Of a DNA stretch of 64,000 nt, positions 1 through 9,589 are shown one piece after another. Numbering within the stretch: the first letter of the stretch is position 1; each line of letters starts with the position of its first letter. This DNA is from Pseudarthrobacter siccitolerans (lineage in GTDB: Bacteria; Actinomycetota; Actinomycetes; Actinomycetales; Micrococcaceae), in assembly GCF_001046895.1 (NCBI RefSeq), contig NZ_CAQI01000042.1, forward strand, positions 1 through 64,000. The letters are read 5' to 3'. The position numbers and the translations under genes are program-made. A model generated the notes under the pieces. The model saw nothing but the letters and a program-made list of their open reading frames with translations. It did not search any database and was not told the origin of the DNA.

Positions 1-64
1 GGAGTTTTGTCCAGATATGCAGGCATAAACCCCCTCGAAGCCTGCATATCTGGACAAAAACTCC
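1..64. repeat. Long inverted repeat, probable bidirectional terminator or dispersed palindrome
   Basis: Bases 1-24 and 40-64 are complementary over 24 of 25 positions, with one extra T as a bulge, around a 15-nt loop (25-39). The left arm begins GGAGTTTTGTCC and the right arm ends GGACAAAAACTCC. It sits 9 bp beyond the stop codon of the M3 peptidase, so a transcript from that gene would fold into a very stable hairpin and then enter a T/A-rich arm base. A terminator is the simplest reading. The length and near symmetry would also fit a repeated palindromic element, which one copy cannot show. The element starts at base 1, so it may extend outside the window. Confidence 0.6.
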
Positions 65-73
65 GGTTGGGGG

Positions 74-2086
74 TTACTCGAGGCCGCGGCGTTTTAGGAG
101 GGGTTCCAGTTTGGCTTCGCGGCCCCGGAGGGCTTGGAAGGAGTCGAGGGGGTCCCGGCTGTTTCCGCGGGACAGGAGCTCCTGCCGGAAGCGTTCGCCG
201 TTGGCCCGGGTCATTCCGCCGTTCTCGGTAAACCAGTCCACGGTCTCGGCGTCCAGTACCTCGCTCCAGATGTAGGAGTAGTAGCCGGCCGCGTAGCCCG
301 CGCCGGCAAAAACGTGCTGGAAGTACCCTGTGCGGTAGCGGGGCGGAATCAGTGCATGGGCGATGCCGGCGGCCGCGAGGGATTTGTCCTCGAAAGCCAC
401 GGCGTCCTCGGGCACCTCGGCGGCTCCCAGGACGTGCCAGGCCAGGTCCAGCAGGGCCGCGCCCAGGTACTCGGTGGTGGCGAAGCCTTCACCCCACAGC
501 CGCGATTCGTTGAGTTTGTCCACGATGTCCTGGGGGAGCGGCTCCCCGGTTTTGCAGTGCTTCGCGTAGTTGGCGAGCACCTCCGGCCACATGATCCACA
601 TTTCGTTCACCTGGGACGGGTACTCCACAAAGTCGCGCGGGACAGCAGTGCCGGAGAACCTCGGATAGGTCACCTTGGAGAACAGCCCGTGCAGGGCATG
701 GCCGAACTCGTGGAACGTGGTCCGCAGCTCGTCGAGGGTCAGCAGCGTGGGTTCGCCCGCCGGTGGCTTGGAGATGTTCAGGTTGTTGATGACCACGGGT
801 GCGGTTCCGAGCAGCTCCGATTGTTCCACCAGGGAATTCATCCAGGCACCGCCGCGCTTGGACTCGCGTGTGTAGTAGTCGCCCAGGAACAGGCCCAAAA
901 CGCTGCCGTCCGCATTCCGTACCTCCCAGACGCGGACATCCGGGTGGTAGCCAACAAGGTCCGTCCGCTCGTGGAAGGTGATGCCGTACAAGGACGTGGC
1001 GGCGAAAAAGACGCCGTCCGTGAGGACCCGTTCCAGCTCGAAATACGGGCGGAGGGCCTGCTCGTCCACCTCGTATTTTTCCCGCCGGACTGTTGCGGAG
1101 TAGTAGGCCCAGTCCCAGGCCTCCAGAGGGTGGCCTGCTGCCTCGGCCAGGGCTGCTGCCTCACGGTCGGCGTTGCGGACAGCGGCGGGCGCCATGCGGT
1201 TCAGCATCGACTGGACCGCCGCAAAATCGGGCGCGGTTTGGCGGTCCACCACCAGTTCGGCATAGTTGGCGAAGCCCAGCAGGGCGGCCTTTTCGGCGCG
1301 GAGGCCCGCCATGGATCTCGCGAGATCCAGAACGTCGAGGGGGCCGCCGCTGCTTCCGCGCGCCACGGAATCTTCAAAGAGCCGACGGCGGATGTCCCGG
1401 TTCTCGAGGACGGCCAGGGCGGGCTGGTTGGTGGGCTGGATCAGCGTCAGGAGGAACTTCCCCTCATGCCCCGCAGTCCGCGCAGCTTCCGCGGCCCGTG
1501 CCACATCGTCGGCAGGCATACCGGCCAGGTCCCCGGCGTCATCCAGCAGGAGGGCCGCCGACTTCATCCCTTCCTTGACCCGCTGGCCGAATTCAGTGCC
1601 TAACCGGGAGAGTTCCGCGTTGAGCTCCCTGAGCCGCTCCTGCCCGGCCTCGTCCAACTGGATGCCGGACTGCCGGAATTCCTTCAGATACTCTTCCACC
1701 AGGCGTTCGGACTCCGCATCCAGGCCGGACGTGTCGATGGCAGCGAAGCGTTCGTACAGCCCACGGTTCAGGAAGACCTCGTCCTGGTGGGCCGAAAAGC
1801 GCGGGGAAAGTTCTGTTTCAAGATCCCGGATGTCATCCGTTGCGTCCGCGGAAACCAGTGTGAAGAACACGGCAGATACCCTCTGCAGCAGCTGGCCGGA
1901 CCGCTCCATCGCCACCGCGGTGTTCTCGAAGCCGGCCGGTTCCGGGTTTTCCGTAATGGCCCTGATTTCGGCAAGGTGCTCCGCGAATCCGGCTTCGGCG
2001 GCCTCGGCATAGTGCGATGCCTGGATTTCGCCGAACGGCGGCAGGCCGAACGGAAGCGGGCTGGGTTGAAGCAGGGGGTTCGTCAT
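74..2086 (-). CDS. M3 family zinc oligopeptidase (oligopeptidase A / Dcp-like)
   Basis: Cytoplasmic zinc metallopeptidase of the thimet-oligopeptidase family, which cleaves short peptides released by proteolysis. The 670-residue protein carries the HEFGH zinc motif at about residues 459-463. The expected third ligand, Glu, lies 29 residues after the first His (about E488, in FVEYPSQ). The spacing and the length both match the family. I chose the ATG at 2086 because the family N-terminus begins there; the frame stays open upstream to 2311, but that extension looks non-coding and overlaps the divergent neighbour. A GGAAG sequence lies about 10 nt before the ATG. It stands alone and is divergent from the CapA-like gene. 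Whether it is closer to OpdA/PrlC or to dipeptidyl carboxypeptidase cannot be settled by eye. Confidence 0.93.
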   Translation of the reverse strand: MTNPLLQPSPLPFGLPPFGEIQASHYAEAAEAGFAEHLAEIRAITENPEPAGFENTAVAMERSGQLLQRVSAVFFTLVSADATDDIRDLETELSPRFSAHQDEVFLNRGLYERFAAIDTSGLDAESERLVEEYLKEFRQSGIQLDEAGQERLRELNAELSRLGTEFGQRVKEGMKSAALLLDDAGDLAGMPADDVARAAEAARTAGHEGKFLLTLIQPTNQPALAVLENRDIRRRLFEDSVARGSSGGPLDVLDLARSMAGLRAEKAALLGFANYAELVVDRQTAPDFAAVQSMLNRMAPAAVRNADREAAALAEAAGHPLEAWDWAYYSATVRREKYEVDEQALRPYFELERVLTDGVFFAATSLYGITFHERTDLVGYHPDVRVWEVRNADGSVLGLFLGDYYTRESKRGGAWMNSLVEQSELLGTAPVVINNLNISKPPAGEPTLLTLDELRTTFHEFGHALHGLFSKVTYPRFSGTAVPRDFVEYPSQVNEMWIMWPEVLANYAKHCKTGEPLPQDIVDKLNESRLWGEGFATTEYLGAALLDLAWHVLGAAEVPEDAVAFEDKSLAAAGIAHALIPPRYRTGYFQHVFAGAGYAAGYYSYIWSEVLDAETVDWFTENGGMTRANGERFRQELLSRGNSRDPLDSFQALRGREAKLEPLLKRRGLE

Positions 2087-2161
2087 GCCGTAAATCTTCC
2101 ATACGGGGCACGCCTTCTCAACGACCCCAAATGCCCGTGGCGCCCGGCGGCAGTACCTACA

Positions 2162-3439
2162 ATGACCGCTATGGGGATTAGTTGGGGTGGCGCCGCCGTG
2201 CGCACCCGCGCCACCGTCTGCGCACTGTTCGCAGCTGCCGCCCTGGCCGGCTGTGGTCTGGTCGCTGAGCAGGACGGACAGACGCCGCGGCCCGCTGTGT
2301 CCGGTTCCCACATCCCCGGTCCAGGAACGTCAACTGCCGCTGCTCCGGCCCCCAGCCCGACGCCAACCCCCACTCCCACACCCGGCAAGGGCCCGGCCTG
2401 CCCAGTGTTGCGGTGCACCTCGGTGCTGGTTACCGGCGACATGCTGGTCCACACCCAGCTCTGGCAGCAGGCCCAGCAGGATGCGGCTGCAGCAGGCAAA
2501 CCCGGCTTGGACTTTGTGCCGCTGCTCGAAGGACAACGGCGGTACATCAACAACAGTGACCTTGCCATCTGCCACCAGGAAACGCCTGTGGCCGGCCCCG
2601 AAGGTCCGTTCTCCGCGTATCCGTCCTTCAACGTACCGCCGCAGATCATCGCCGCGTCCAAGGACGTGGGCTACCAGGCATGCACCACCGCGAGCAACCA
2701 CACCATCGACCGCGGCACCGACGGTCTGCTGCGCACCCTTGATGCCCTCGATGCTGCCGGCCTCAAACACACGGGTTCATACCGGACGGAAACTGAGTCC
2801 CAGGGAATCCTCATCATGCAGACGCAGGCAGCGAAAGTCGCCATCATCGAGGCTGCTTACGGGCTCAACGGATTGGTCCCCGACTACCCGTGGCAGGTCG
2901 ACATGCTGGACGCCCCGGCCATGATCGCCAAGGCCGTGAAGGCCCGGGAGCTCGGGGCGGACATCGTCCTGGGTGCGATGCATGCCGGTGAAGAATATGC
3001 GGTTGAACCAAATGAGCAGCAGCAGGAGGTTGCGCAGGCGCTGGTGGACAGCGGGCAGTTCAACCTGATCTACGGGCACCACACCCACTCGGTGCTGCCG
3101 ATCGAAAACTACAAAGGCACCTGGATCGTGTACGGCCTCGGCAACGGCATCACCGAACTTTCACCCTGGTACACCGTCAACAACGAGGGGTTGCTGGTCA
3201 GGGTGCAGTTTGGCCAGGACGCCGCCGGAAAATGGTCAGCCACGGACCTCGCGTGGGCACCGTCGGTCATGGTCCGTGATCCGTACCGCTGGTGTTCGGT
3301 AGCTGCCGACGCGCCGCAAGGGCCCTGTGCCGGGCCGGAAGCCGACGCCGCCACCAGACAGCGGACCAGCAGTGTTGTGGAATCGCGCGGAGCGGCAGCG
3401 GCAGGCGCCCACGAGCTCCTGATCAGCCACGAACCCTAG
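2162..3439 (+). CDS. CapA-family lipoprotein, metallophosphatase-like fold
   Basis: Predicted surface lipoprotein of the CapA/PgsA group, whose members have a calcineurin-like metallophosphatase fold and are linked to poly-gamma-glutamate or capsule formation in some bacteria. A short basic N-terminus and hydrophobic stretch end in the lipobox LAGC (Cys31 from this start), followed by a Pro/Thr/Ser linker rich in PTPTPT. Metal-site motifs follow in order: GDMLVH near 92-97, SNHTID near 180, HAGEEY and GHHTHS near 300. Three in-frame starts are plausible: ATG 2162, ATG 2171 and GTG 2198. The GTG gives the most typical short signal peptide, so the start is uncertain. There are no capsule genes beside it. 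Substrate unknown. Confidence 0.85.
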   Translation: MTAMGISWGGAAVRTRATVCALFAAAALAGCGLVAEQDGQTPRPAVSGSHIPGPGTSTAAAPAPSPTPTPTPTPGKGPACPVLRCTSVLVTGDMLVHTQLWQQAQQDAAAAGKPGLDFVPLLEGQRRYINNSDLAICHQETPVAGPEGPFSAYPSFNVPPQIIAASKDVGYQACTTASNHTIDRGTDGLLRTLDALDAAGLKHTGSYRTETESQGILIMQTQAAKVAIIEAAYGLNGLVPDYPWQVDMLDAPAMIAKAVKARELGADIVLGAMHAGEEYAVEPNEQQQEVAQALVDSGQFNLIYGHHTHSVLPIENYKGTWIVYGLGNGITELSPWYTVNNEGLLVRVQFGQDAAGKWSATDLAWAPSVMVRDPYRWCSVAADAPQGPCAGPEADAATRQRTSSVVESRGAAAAGAHELLISHEP

Positions 3440-3522
3440 GCTTCTCCGGCGAGGGCACGTGCCGCCGTCGGCCGCTGGACGGGGGTAATGCTGGATGGGG
3501 GTAACGCGGGACGGCAGGGTAA

Positions 3523-4275
3523 TCAGCGCGGGCGGCGCGCTGCGTGCTCCCTGGCCAGCTCCGCGAAGCGGTCATCCGGGTGGCCCGGTTCGAAGGTACC
3601 GAACTTCCGCTCGGCAGCCGTCCGGATCAGGAAATCGGCAATCGCCGGGTTCTTGGGCAGCAGCGAGCCGTGCAGGTAGCTCGCCACGATGTTCCGGTAG
3701 CGGGCGCCTTCGTGGCCGTCGCTGCTGTTGTTGCCGGTGCCCTTGGCAACGGTGCCGAGGGGCCGCACTCCGCTGCCGAGCCGGGTCTGGCCGCTGTGGT
3801 TCTCGTAACCGAGGACTTCGCCGAACTCCGGGGTGGCCACCTTGACATTGCCGATAAGCCGTTCGTCGGTTCCGTGGGTTTCCACGTCCAGGACGCCTAT
3901 GCCTGGGATGACTGCTCCGGTACGCGTTTTGAAGAAGTGGCCGAAAAGCTGGTAAAGCCCGCAGATCACCAGCATCGGGGCGCCGTCCTCGGCGAGGTCC
4001 TTCAACGTTCCGGCCCGCGCCTGGAGGTCGTCCTGGATGACCAGCTGTCCGCTGTCCTGGCCGCCGCCGCCCACAATGATGTCCACGTCCGCGGGGAACG
4101 GATCACCCACGTTGTATTCGAGCAGTTCGGGGGTATAGCCGTGCCAGCGGAGCCGCTGCTGCAGCACCAGCGCATTGCCCCAGTCACCGTAAATGTTCAT
4201 GTCACGCGGATACAGCTGCACTACCCGGAGGGTGCCCTTGCTTGCGTTCGCGGAATCCGCGCCTGCCTGGCTCAA
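3523..4275 (-). CDS. gatD: Lipid II isoglutaminyl synthase, glutamine amidotransferase subunit GatD
   Basis: Glutaminase partner of MurT. It releases ammonia from glutamine so that MurT can amidate D-Glu of the peptidoglycan stem to D-isoglutamine at the membrane face. About 250 residues, a class I glutamine amidotransferase-like domain with nucleophile Cys105 (LVICGLYQ) and catalytic His202 (SYLHGSLL). The start is read as a TTG at 4275 whose last two bases are the first two of the murT TGA, giving a TTGA overlap and translational coupling. An in-frame extension upstream would run through murT and is unlikely. The gene order murT-gatD is the conserved one. Confidence 0.93.
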   Translation of the reverse strand: MSQAGADSANASKGTLRVVQLYPRDMNIYGDWGNALVLQQRLRWHGYTPELLEYNVGDPFPADVDIIVGGGGQDSGQLVIQDDLQARAGTLKDLAEDGAPMLVICGLYQLFGHFFKTRTGAVIPGIGVLDVETHGTDERLIGNVKVATPEFGEVLGYENHSGQTRLGSGVRPLGTVAKGTGNNSSDGHEGARYRNIVASYLHGSLLPKNPAIADFLIRTAAERKFGTFEPGHPDDRFAELAREHAARRPR

Positions 4276-5564
4276 GAGACAACCTCCACGGTGGTGATTT
4301 TGGACAGCTCGCGGCGGATCGCCAGCATGGCGGTGTAGGTGCAGAACACGCGCTTGGGTTTGCCCTTGGCTTCCCGGATGAAGGCGGCAAGGGCGGACGC
4401 GATCTCGGTCTCGACGGCGCCGATCGGGACGTCGTCGTACTGCAGCCGCAGCGCCATGTCGTAGGCACGCGATCCGGTCACGTGGTCCACTCCGCCTTCG
4501 CGCAGGGAGTCGAATTCCACATCCCACAACCAGGACATGTCCCGGCCGTCGGCGTAGTTGTCATTGATGGCGATCATTGTGGCGTAACCGCCGGCGGGGA
4601 AGGACTTCAGTCCCAGCCGGAAGCCACTCGGGTTCTTCACCAGGACGAGGTCCAGCGGCTGGCCGTCCACGGTGAGGCTCTCGCCGCGGCCGAACGCCGG
4701 CTCAACCTTGGACAGGGCCTCCAGCAGGGTGGCGTGGTTTGCGGTGGCTGCGCCGCCGCCGCAAATGCTGCGCGCAAGCGTCAGCGCCGCTGCCGCATTA
4801 AAGACGTTGTACACCCCGCGCAGCTTCATGCCCGTGGTAACAGTGCCGCCGTCGTACTCAAACTCCGCGCTGTCCGCGCCCACCTTGCGGAGTACGACGT
4901 CGGCCGCGGGCTTCTCCGGCAGGTTCGCCGGGGCGGGACTTCCGGGAGCGGCGCGCATGTCGTCGTCGTTGGGGAAGGTTCCCAGCAGCGAATCGTCCAG
5001 GCCGAAGTACTTGACTTCCTGCCCCGTCAGCGTCGCGGCGATCCGGGCAACGCGGGGATCTTCGCGGTTCAGTACCACGGTCCCCGTGGTTTTCGCGGCG
5101 ATGTGCTGGAGCAGCTGGGCGGTTTTGTCGATCTCGCCGAACCGGTCCAGTTGGTCGCGCAGGACGTTCAGAAGGAGGCAGTAGCGCGGGGGCACGCTGT
5201 TGACGAAATGAACGGCGTGGGCCTCGTCCAGTTCCAGGACCGCGACGTCGGCGTCGAGCCGGCCGCGCCAGTCCACCGCGCCGAGCAGGGCCGCCGCCAC
5301 CCCGCGGGTGAAATTGCTCCCGGTGCGGTTGGTGAAAACCTTCAACCCCTGGCTCTCCAGCAGCTCCACCACCATCTTGGTGGTGGTGGTTTTGCCGTTC
5401 GTGCCGCTGACGACGGCGACGCCGTGGGGGAGGGTGGTGAGTGTGCGCCGCATGAAGCCGGGATCGATTTTTTCGACCACCAGCCCTGGAAAGGCAGACC
5501 CGCCGCCCCGGAGCCGGGAGGCCCGGCGGACCAGCTTGCCGAGCGGAACGCTGAAGGAGAACAT
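4272..5564 (-). CDS. murT: Lipid II isoglutaminyl synthase subunit MurT
   Basis: ATP-dependent Mur-ligase-like subunit that activates and amidates the D-Glu gamma/alpha carboxyl of lipid II, using ammonia from GatD. The P-loop GTNGKTTTT lies at residues 54-62, followed by the central Mur-ligase domain and a C-terminal DUF1727 region. The start is the ATG at 5564 ([10 protein letters not shown]); an upstream ATG at 5591 is possible but less family-like. About 430 residues. The segment between the central-domain strands that in firmicute MurT carries a four-cysteine zinc ribbon contains no cysteine here; the only Cys residues are in PPRYC, ARSIC and KRVFC. The gene is divergent from pdxT. Confidence 0.94.
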   Translation of the reverse strand: MFSFSVPLGKLVRRASRLRGGGSAFPGLVVEKIDPGFMRRTLTTLPHGVAVVSGTNGKTTTTKMVVELLESQGLKVFTNRTGSNFTRGVAAALLGAVDWRGRLDADVAVLELDEAHAVHFVNSVPPRYCLLLNVLRDQLDRFGEIDKTAQLLQHIAAKTTGTVVLNREDPRVARIAATLTGQEVKYFGLDDSLLGTFPNDDDMRAAPGSPAPANLPEKPAADVVLRKVGADSAEFEYDGGTVTTGMKLRGVYNVFNAAAALTLARSICGGGAATANHATLLEALSKVEPAFGRGESLTVDGQPLDLVLVKNPSGFRLGLKSFPAGGYATMIAINDNYADGRDMSWLWDVEFDSLREGGVDHVTGSRAYDMALRLQYDDVPIGAVETEIASALAAFIREAKGKPKRVFCTYTAMLAIRRELSKITTVEVVS

Positions 5565-5642
5565 GGTTCGAATATATCCCAGCAACGGCATACAGCTGCT
5601 GCCGGGGACGGCCTCGCGGACGGCCGGAAAGCGTCCGAGCCG

Positions 5643-5648
5643 TATGCT
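5643..5648 (+). promoter_or_regulatory. Putative -10 element for a leaderless pdxT transcript
   Basis: TATGCT fits the actinobacterial TANNNT -10 pattern and lies exactly six bases before the pdxT ATG. Transcription would then start at or next to the A of the start codon. No Shine-Dalgarno-like sequence precedes the ATG, which supports a leaderless reading. No good -35 is visible. Confidence 0.4.
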
Positions 5649-5654
5649 GGATGG

Positions 5655-6365
5655 ATGACAAATTCCCTTTCAGCTGCTTCCGCGCGCATTGGATCCGGGC
5701 TGCGGATCGGCGTGCTGGCGCTCCAAGGTGACTTCCGCGAACACCTCCGGGCCATCGAAGCGACCGGCGCGGAGGCGGTGGGAATCCGCCGTCCCACGGA
5801 GCTGGACGGCTTGGACGGCCTGGTAATTCCGGGCGGCGAATCCACCGCCATTGATAAGCTCGCCCGTGCTTTCGACCTCGCCGGACCGCTCAAGGAACGC
5901 ATTGCCGACGGCCTGCCGGTATACGGGTCCTGCGCCGGCATGATCCTGCTGGCCTCTGATATCGCCGATCCAGCCACGGACCTTTCCGGCGCTCCGCAGC
6001 AGACGTTCGGCGGACTGGACATTACCGTGCGCCGCAACGCGTTCGGCCGGCAGCGCGAGTCATTCGAGACGGACCTGGACTTCAAGGGACTGGACTTCAG
6101 CGCCACGGAATCCGGCGTCCCCCCCGTCCACGCGGTCTTCATCCGCGGACCCTGGGTGGAGCGCACAGGACCTGACGTGGAAATCCTTGCCCAGGTGGAG
6201 CCGGCTGATCCGGAGCACGCGTCCCACGCGGTCCCGCTGCCCGGGACGGCTAGAATTGTTGCAGTGCGTTCAGGCCGGCTGCTGGCCACTTCCTTCCACC
6301 CTGAAGTGACGGGGGAGAAACGCGTACACGAACTTTTTATCCGCATGATCAGAGGAGAAGCGTAA
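5655..6365 (+). CDS. pdxT: Pyridoxal 5'-phosphate synthase glutaminase subunit PdxT
   Basis: Glutaminase half of the deoxyxylulose-5-phosphate-independent PLP synthase. It passes ammonia to PdxS, which builds pyridoxal phosphate from ribose 5-phosphate and glyceraldehyde 3-phosphate. 236 residues, with the triad nucleophile Cys93 (YGSCAGMI) and the pair His215/Glu217 (SFHPEV); GGES near 60-63 forms the glutamine site. ATG 5655 is preceded by a -10-like hexamer rather than by a ribosome binding site. Its usual neighbour pdxS is not in this window. The next gene is yebC after 3 nt, with the yebC ribosome binding site (AGAGGAG) inside the end of pdxT. Confidence 0.96.
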   Translation: MTNSLSAASARIGSGLRIGVLALQGDFREHLRAIEATGAEAVGIRRPTELDGLDGLVIPGGESTAIDKLARAFDLAGPLKERIADGLPVYGSCAGMILLASDIADPATDLSGAPQQTFGGLDITVRRNAFGRQRESFETDLDFKGLDFSATESGVPPVHAVFIRGPWVERTGPDVEILAQVEPADPEHASHAVPLPGTARIVAVRSGRLLATSFHPEVTGEKRVHELFIRMIRGEA

Positions 6366-6368
6366 AGC

Positions 6369-7124
6369 ATGTCAGGCCACTCCAAATGGGCGACGACCAA
6401 GCACAAGAAGGCGATTATTGACAGCCGCCGCGCAAAGTCGTTCGCCAAGCTGATCAAGAACATCGAAGTTGCCGCGCGGATGGGCGGCCCGGACCTCGCC
6501 GGCAACCCCGGCCTGGAACTGGCCGTGACCAAGGCGAAGAAGACCTCGGTGCCCAATGACAACATCGACCGTGCCATCAAGCGCGGCGCCGGACTCACCG
6601 GCGAAGTGGTGGACTACACCGAAATCATGTACGAAGCCCGCGGCCCGCAGGGCTCCGCGCTGCTGATCGAGTGCCTCACGGACAACAAGAACCGTGCCGC
6701 CTCCGAGGTGCGCCTGGCCATTTCGCGCAACGGCGGCACCATCGCCGATCCCGGCTCCGTGAGCTACCTCTTCGCCCGCAAGGGTGTCGTCAACCTGCCC
6801 AAGAACGGCCTCAGCGAGGACGACGTCCTGATGGCGGTGCTCGACGCCGGCGCTGAGGAAGTCAAGGACAACGGCGAGACCTTCGAGATCCACTCCGAAC
6901 CCGGTGACCTGCAGGCCATCCGTGAAGCCCTCAAGGAAGCCGGCATCGAGTACGACACCGACGAGGTGGAGTTCGTCCCCTCCATGCAGGTGGAGCTCGA
7001 CGTCGACGGCGCCCGCAAGTTCCTCAAGCTTGCCGACGCACTCGAAGACCTCGACGACGTCCAGAACGTCTACAGCAACGCCGACCTCAGCGACGAAGTC
7101 CAGGCTGCCCTGGAAGCAGAGTGA
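6369..7124 (+). CDS. yebC: YebC/PmpR family DNA-binding / translation-associated protein
   Basis: 251-residue member of the YebC family, known as transcriptional regulators such as PmpR and, in more recent work, as factors easing ribosome stalling. The N-terminus has the family signature [14 protein letters not shown], followed by AARMGG at about residues 36-41. The three-domain length is normal. It follows pdxT by 3 bp and is probably co-transcribed. The conserved placement before ruvC in actinobacteria does not define its role here. Confidence 0.95.
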   Translation: MSGHSKWATTKHKKAIIDSRRAKSFAKLIKNIEVAARMGGPDLAGNPGLELAVTKAKKTSVPNDNIDRAIKRGAGLTGEVVDYTEIMYEARGPQGSALLIECLTDNKNRAASEVRLAISRNGGTIADPGSVSYLFARKGVVNLPKNGLSEDDVLMAVLDAGAEEVKDNGETFEIHSEPGDLQAIREALKEAGIEYDTDEVEFVPSMQVELDVDGARKFLKLADALEDLDDVQNVYSNADLSDEVQAALEAE

Positions 7125-7156
7125 CGCCCGGCGGTGCCAGCTGAAACCGCACGCCC

Positions 7157-7735
7157 GTGACGCTGCGCGTACTCGGGGTTGACCCGGGGCTGACCCGTTG
7201 CGGCATCGGGGTGGTGGACGTCGAGCGGAACAGGCGGGCCACCATGGTGGCCGTGGGCGTGGTGGGTACTTCGCCCCAGGAGACGCTGGACCAGCGGCTC
7301 CTGGTGATCGCCCTGGCCATCGACGAGTGGCTGGACCGCTACGAGCCCCAGGTGCTCGCCGTCGAACGTGTCTTCTCCCAGCTCAACGTCAGCACGGTGA
7401 TGGGTGTGGCCCAGGCGTCCGGCGTGGTCATTGCCGCCGCCGCCCGCCGCGGAATCCCCGTGGCGCTGCATACGCCGTCGGAAGTTAAAGCGGCAGTGAC
7501 GGGCAGCGGTTCCTCCAACAAGGATGCGGTGACCAAGCTGGTCACCAAGATCCTCCGGCTGGATGCGCCGCCGCGCCCGGCCGACGCCGCAGACGCTTTG
7601 GCCCTGGCCATCACCCATGCGTGGCGGGCAGGCAGCGGCGCTGCTGTCGCCACCACGGGGCCCGGCAGTTCCGCGCTGACGCCGGCCCAGCGGGCGTGGG
7701 CCGAAGCGGAGGCGAAGGTGCGGCGTGCCCGCTGA
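7157..7735 (+). CDS. ruvC: Holliday junction endonuclease RuvC
   Basis: Resolves four-way DNA junctions after RuvAB branch migration by paired nicks. 192 residues, RNase H-like fold with the four acidic catalytic positions in family spacing: Asp9 (GVDPG), Glu70 (AVERVF), Asp143 and Asp146 (ADAADAL). The GTG at 7157 is the start; it follows yebC by 32 bp. The C-terminus is a short Ala/Glu/Arg tail. ruvA starts about 100 bp further on. Confidence 0.96.
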   Translation: MTLRVLGVDPGLTRCGIGVVDVERNRRATMVAVGVVGTSPQETLDQRLLVIALAIDEWLDRYEPQVLAVERVFSQLNVSTVMGVAQASGVVIAAAARRGIPVALHTPSEVKAAVTGSGSSNKDAVTKLVTKILRLDAPPRPADAADALALAITHAWRAGSGAAVATTGPGSSALTPAQRAWAEAEAKVRRAR

Positions 7736-7760
7736 TTGTCCTGGCTGCTTGCTAGGGTAT

Positions 7761-7776
7761 TCGTAGATATGTTCGG
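7761..7776. promoter_or_regulatory. Candidate LexA (SOS) box before ruvAB
   Basis: TCGTAGATATGTTCGG matches the actinobacterial/Gram-positive SOS box TCGAAC-N4-GTTCGA at 9 of 12 defined positions, with a 5-of-6 right half (GTTCGG). It lies in the ruvC-ruvA gap, 58 bp before the ruvA start. It could give ruvAB their own damage-inducible promoter. The match is by eye and the left half is weak. Confidence 0.4.
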
Positions 7777-7833
7777 ATAACCGGTCCTGCCCTCTACCCA
7801 GGTGCAGCCCGGCAGTACACCAGGAGCCCGGCC

Positions 7834-8478
7834 TTGATCAGTTTCCTTCGCGGAACCGTAGCGCACGTAGGCCTGTCCACGGCCGTGATTGACCTCAACG
7901 GCGCGGGCATGAGCGTTAACGCCACGCCCCAGACCCTCAGCAAGCTCCGCACCGGGGAGGAGGGGCAGCTCTTCACCTCCCTGATCGTGCGGGAGGACTC
8001 GCTCACGCTCTTCGGCTTCGCGTCCGACGACGAGCGGGAGGTTTTCGACATCCTGCTCAGTGTCAGCGGGGTCGGCCCGCGGCTGGCGCTGGCAGTTCTT
8101 GCTGTCCACGATCCGGAGGCCATCCGGGTGGCGGCGCACACCGGCGACAGTAAGACGTTCACCAAAGTGCCCGGCATCGGTCCCAAGGTGGCCGGGCGGA
8201 TCGTCCTGGAGCTCGCGGGCAAGCTGGTGCCGCACGGGACTGCCGCTGCAGCGGGTGCGCCTACCGCCGCGGAGGCCGCCTGGAAACCCCAGGTGGTGGC
8301 CGCGCTGACAAGCCTCGGCTGGTCCGAAAAGGACGCCTCCTCCAGCATCGACAAGGCACTGGCGGAAGATCCTGAGGTGTCCTTCCGCGGCAATGTGCCG
8401 GAAATCCTGCGGACCACCCTGCGCTGGCTTGGCCAGGACGGGGCGCGCGCCGGCAACCGTGTAGGCAGCCGTGGCTGA
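7834..8478 (+). CDS. ruvA: Holliday junction branch-migration protein RuvA
   Basis: Binds the Holliday junction as a tetramer and loads RuvB. 214 residues: an N-terminal OB-fold (MISFLRGTV), two helix-hairpin-helix motifs ([10 protein letters not shown] near 76-85 and [10 protein letters not shown] near 112-121), and a C-terminal RuvB-binding domain (about 150-205). The start is TTG 7834, placed by CAGGAG about 8 nt upstream and by the family N-terminus. It overlaps ruvB by 8 bp, so the two are translationally coupled. Confidence 0.96.
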   Translation: MISFLRGTVAHVGLSTAVIDLNGAGMSVNATPQTLSKLRTGEEGQLFTSLIVREDSLTLFGFASDDEREVFDILLSVSGVGPRLALAVLAVHDPEAIRVAAHTGDSKTFTKVPGIGPKVAGRIVLELAGKLVPHGTAAAAGAPTAAEAAWKPQVVAALTSLGWSEKDASSSIDKALAEDPEVSFRGNVPEILRTTLRWLGQDGARAGNRVGSRG

Positions 8479-9559
8479 ACCGTCCCTGGTGGCCGCGGGG
8501 GAGGAGCCGGAAGAGCGGGCCATCGAGGCCGCCCTCCGGCCCAAGAACCTCGATGACTTTGTGGGCCAGCACCGGGTGCGGAAGCAGTTGTCGCTCGTGC
8601 TGCAGGCCTCCCGCATGCGCGGCCGGAGCGCTGACCATGTGCTCTTCTCGGGTCCGCCCGGGCTCGGCAAAACAACGCTGGCCATGATTGTGGCCTCGGA
8701 GATGAACGCGCCGCTGCGGATCAGCAGCGGCCCCGCCATCCAGCACGCCGGAGACCTCGCTGCCATCCTTTCCTCCCTGTCCGAGGGTGAGGTCCTGTTC
8801 CTGGATGAAATCCACCGGATGTCCCGGCCGGCCGAAGAAATGCTCTACATGGCCATGGAGGACTTCCGGGTGGACATCGTGGTGGGCAAGGGCGCCGGCG
8901 CCACGGCCATTCCGCTTGAACTTCCGCCGTTCACCCTCGTCGGCGCCACTACCCGTGCGGGCCTGCTGCCCGGGCCGCTGCGCGACCGGTTCGGCTTCAC
9001 CGGGCACCTGGAGTTCTATTCCGTTGCCGAGCTTGAGCTTGTCCTGCGGCGCTCCGCCGGGCTGCTGGACCTGAAGGTCAACTCCGCCGGGTTCAGCGAG
9101 ATCGCCGGCCGCTCCCGCGGCACGCCCCGTATCGCCAACAGGCTGCTGCGGCGCGTCCGGGACTGGGCTTTGGTGCACGGCATCGAACAGATCGACGCTC
9201 GCGCGGCGTCCGCGGCCCTGGACATGTATGAAGTGGATAAGAAGGGGCTCGACCGGCTGGACCGGTCAGTCCTGGAAGCACTGGTCACCAAGTTCGGCGG
9301 AGGCCCCGTGGGTCTGTCCACCCTGGCCATCGCCGTCGGCGAAGAAACCGAGACCGTGGAGACCGTGGCGGAGCCCTTCCTGGTCCGCGAGGGGCTGCTG
9401 GGCCGCACGCCGCGCGGAAGGATCGCGATGGCCCCGGCCTGGACCCACCTCGGCTACGCGATCCCGTCCGGCGTTTTCGGGCAGGAGCCGCTGGACCTTT
9501 TTGATACCGCGGGAGATGAGCCCGACGACAACGATAACTGGGTCCCGCAAAGCCAGTAG
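8471..9559 (+). CDS. ruvB: Holliday junction branch-migration ATPase RuvB
   Basis: Hexameric AAA+ motor that drives branch migration with RuvA. 362 residues with Walker [10 protein letters not shown] at 61-69, Walker B LFLDEIH at about 109-115, sensor ATTRAGLL, and the arginine-finger region GPLRDRFG, followed by the winged-helix C-terminus. GTG start at 8471 inside the end of ruvA. A weakly conserved acidic tail (DEPDDNDNW) ends the protein. Confidence 0.97.
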   Translation: MAEPSLVAAGEEPEERAIEAALRPKNLDDFVGQHRVRKQLSLVLQASRMRGRSADHVLFSGPPGLGKTTLAMIVASEMNAPLRISSGPAIQHAGDLAAILSSLSEGEVLFLDEIHRMSRPAEEMLYMAMEDFRVDIVVGKGAGATAIPLELPPFTLVGATTRAGLLPGPLRDRFGFTGHLEFYSVAELELVLRRSAGLLDLKVNSAGFSEIAGRSRGTPRIANRLLRRVRDWALVHGIEQIDARAASAALDMYEVDKKGLDRLDRSVLEALVTKFGGGPVGLSTLAIAVGEETETVETVAEPFLVREGLLGRTPRGRIAMAPAWTHLGYAIPSGVFGQEPLDLFDTAGDEPDDNDNWVPQSQ

Positions 9560-9583
9560 CAGGCTCCCTTCAGCTTTTCCCTT

Positions 9584-9589
9584 TAGACT
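9584..9589 (+). promoter_or_regulatory. Putative -10 element for yajC-secDF
   Basis: TAGACT fits TANNNT and is the best -10-like hexamer in the 201-bp gap between ruvB and yajC. Use of it would give a leader of about 165 nt. That leader contains a 7-bp hairpin, GTCAGGC (9665-9671) with GCCTGAC (9680-9686). No clear -35 is seen, so this is tentative. Confidence 0.3.

Noticed and set aside
134..1603. A 489-codon plus-strand frame opposite the M3 peptidase
   Set aside because: No motif, while the minus strand carries the HEFGH zinc site.
3440..3522. Two GGGGGTAA repeats between the CapA-like gene and gatD
   Set aside because: Only two imperfect short copies, without symmetry or a clear role.
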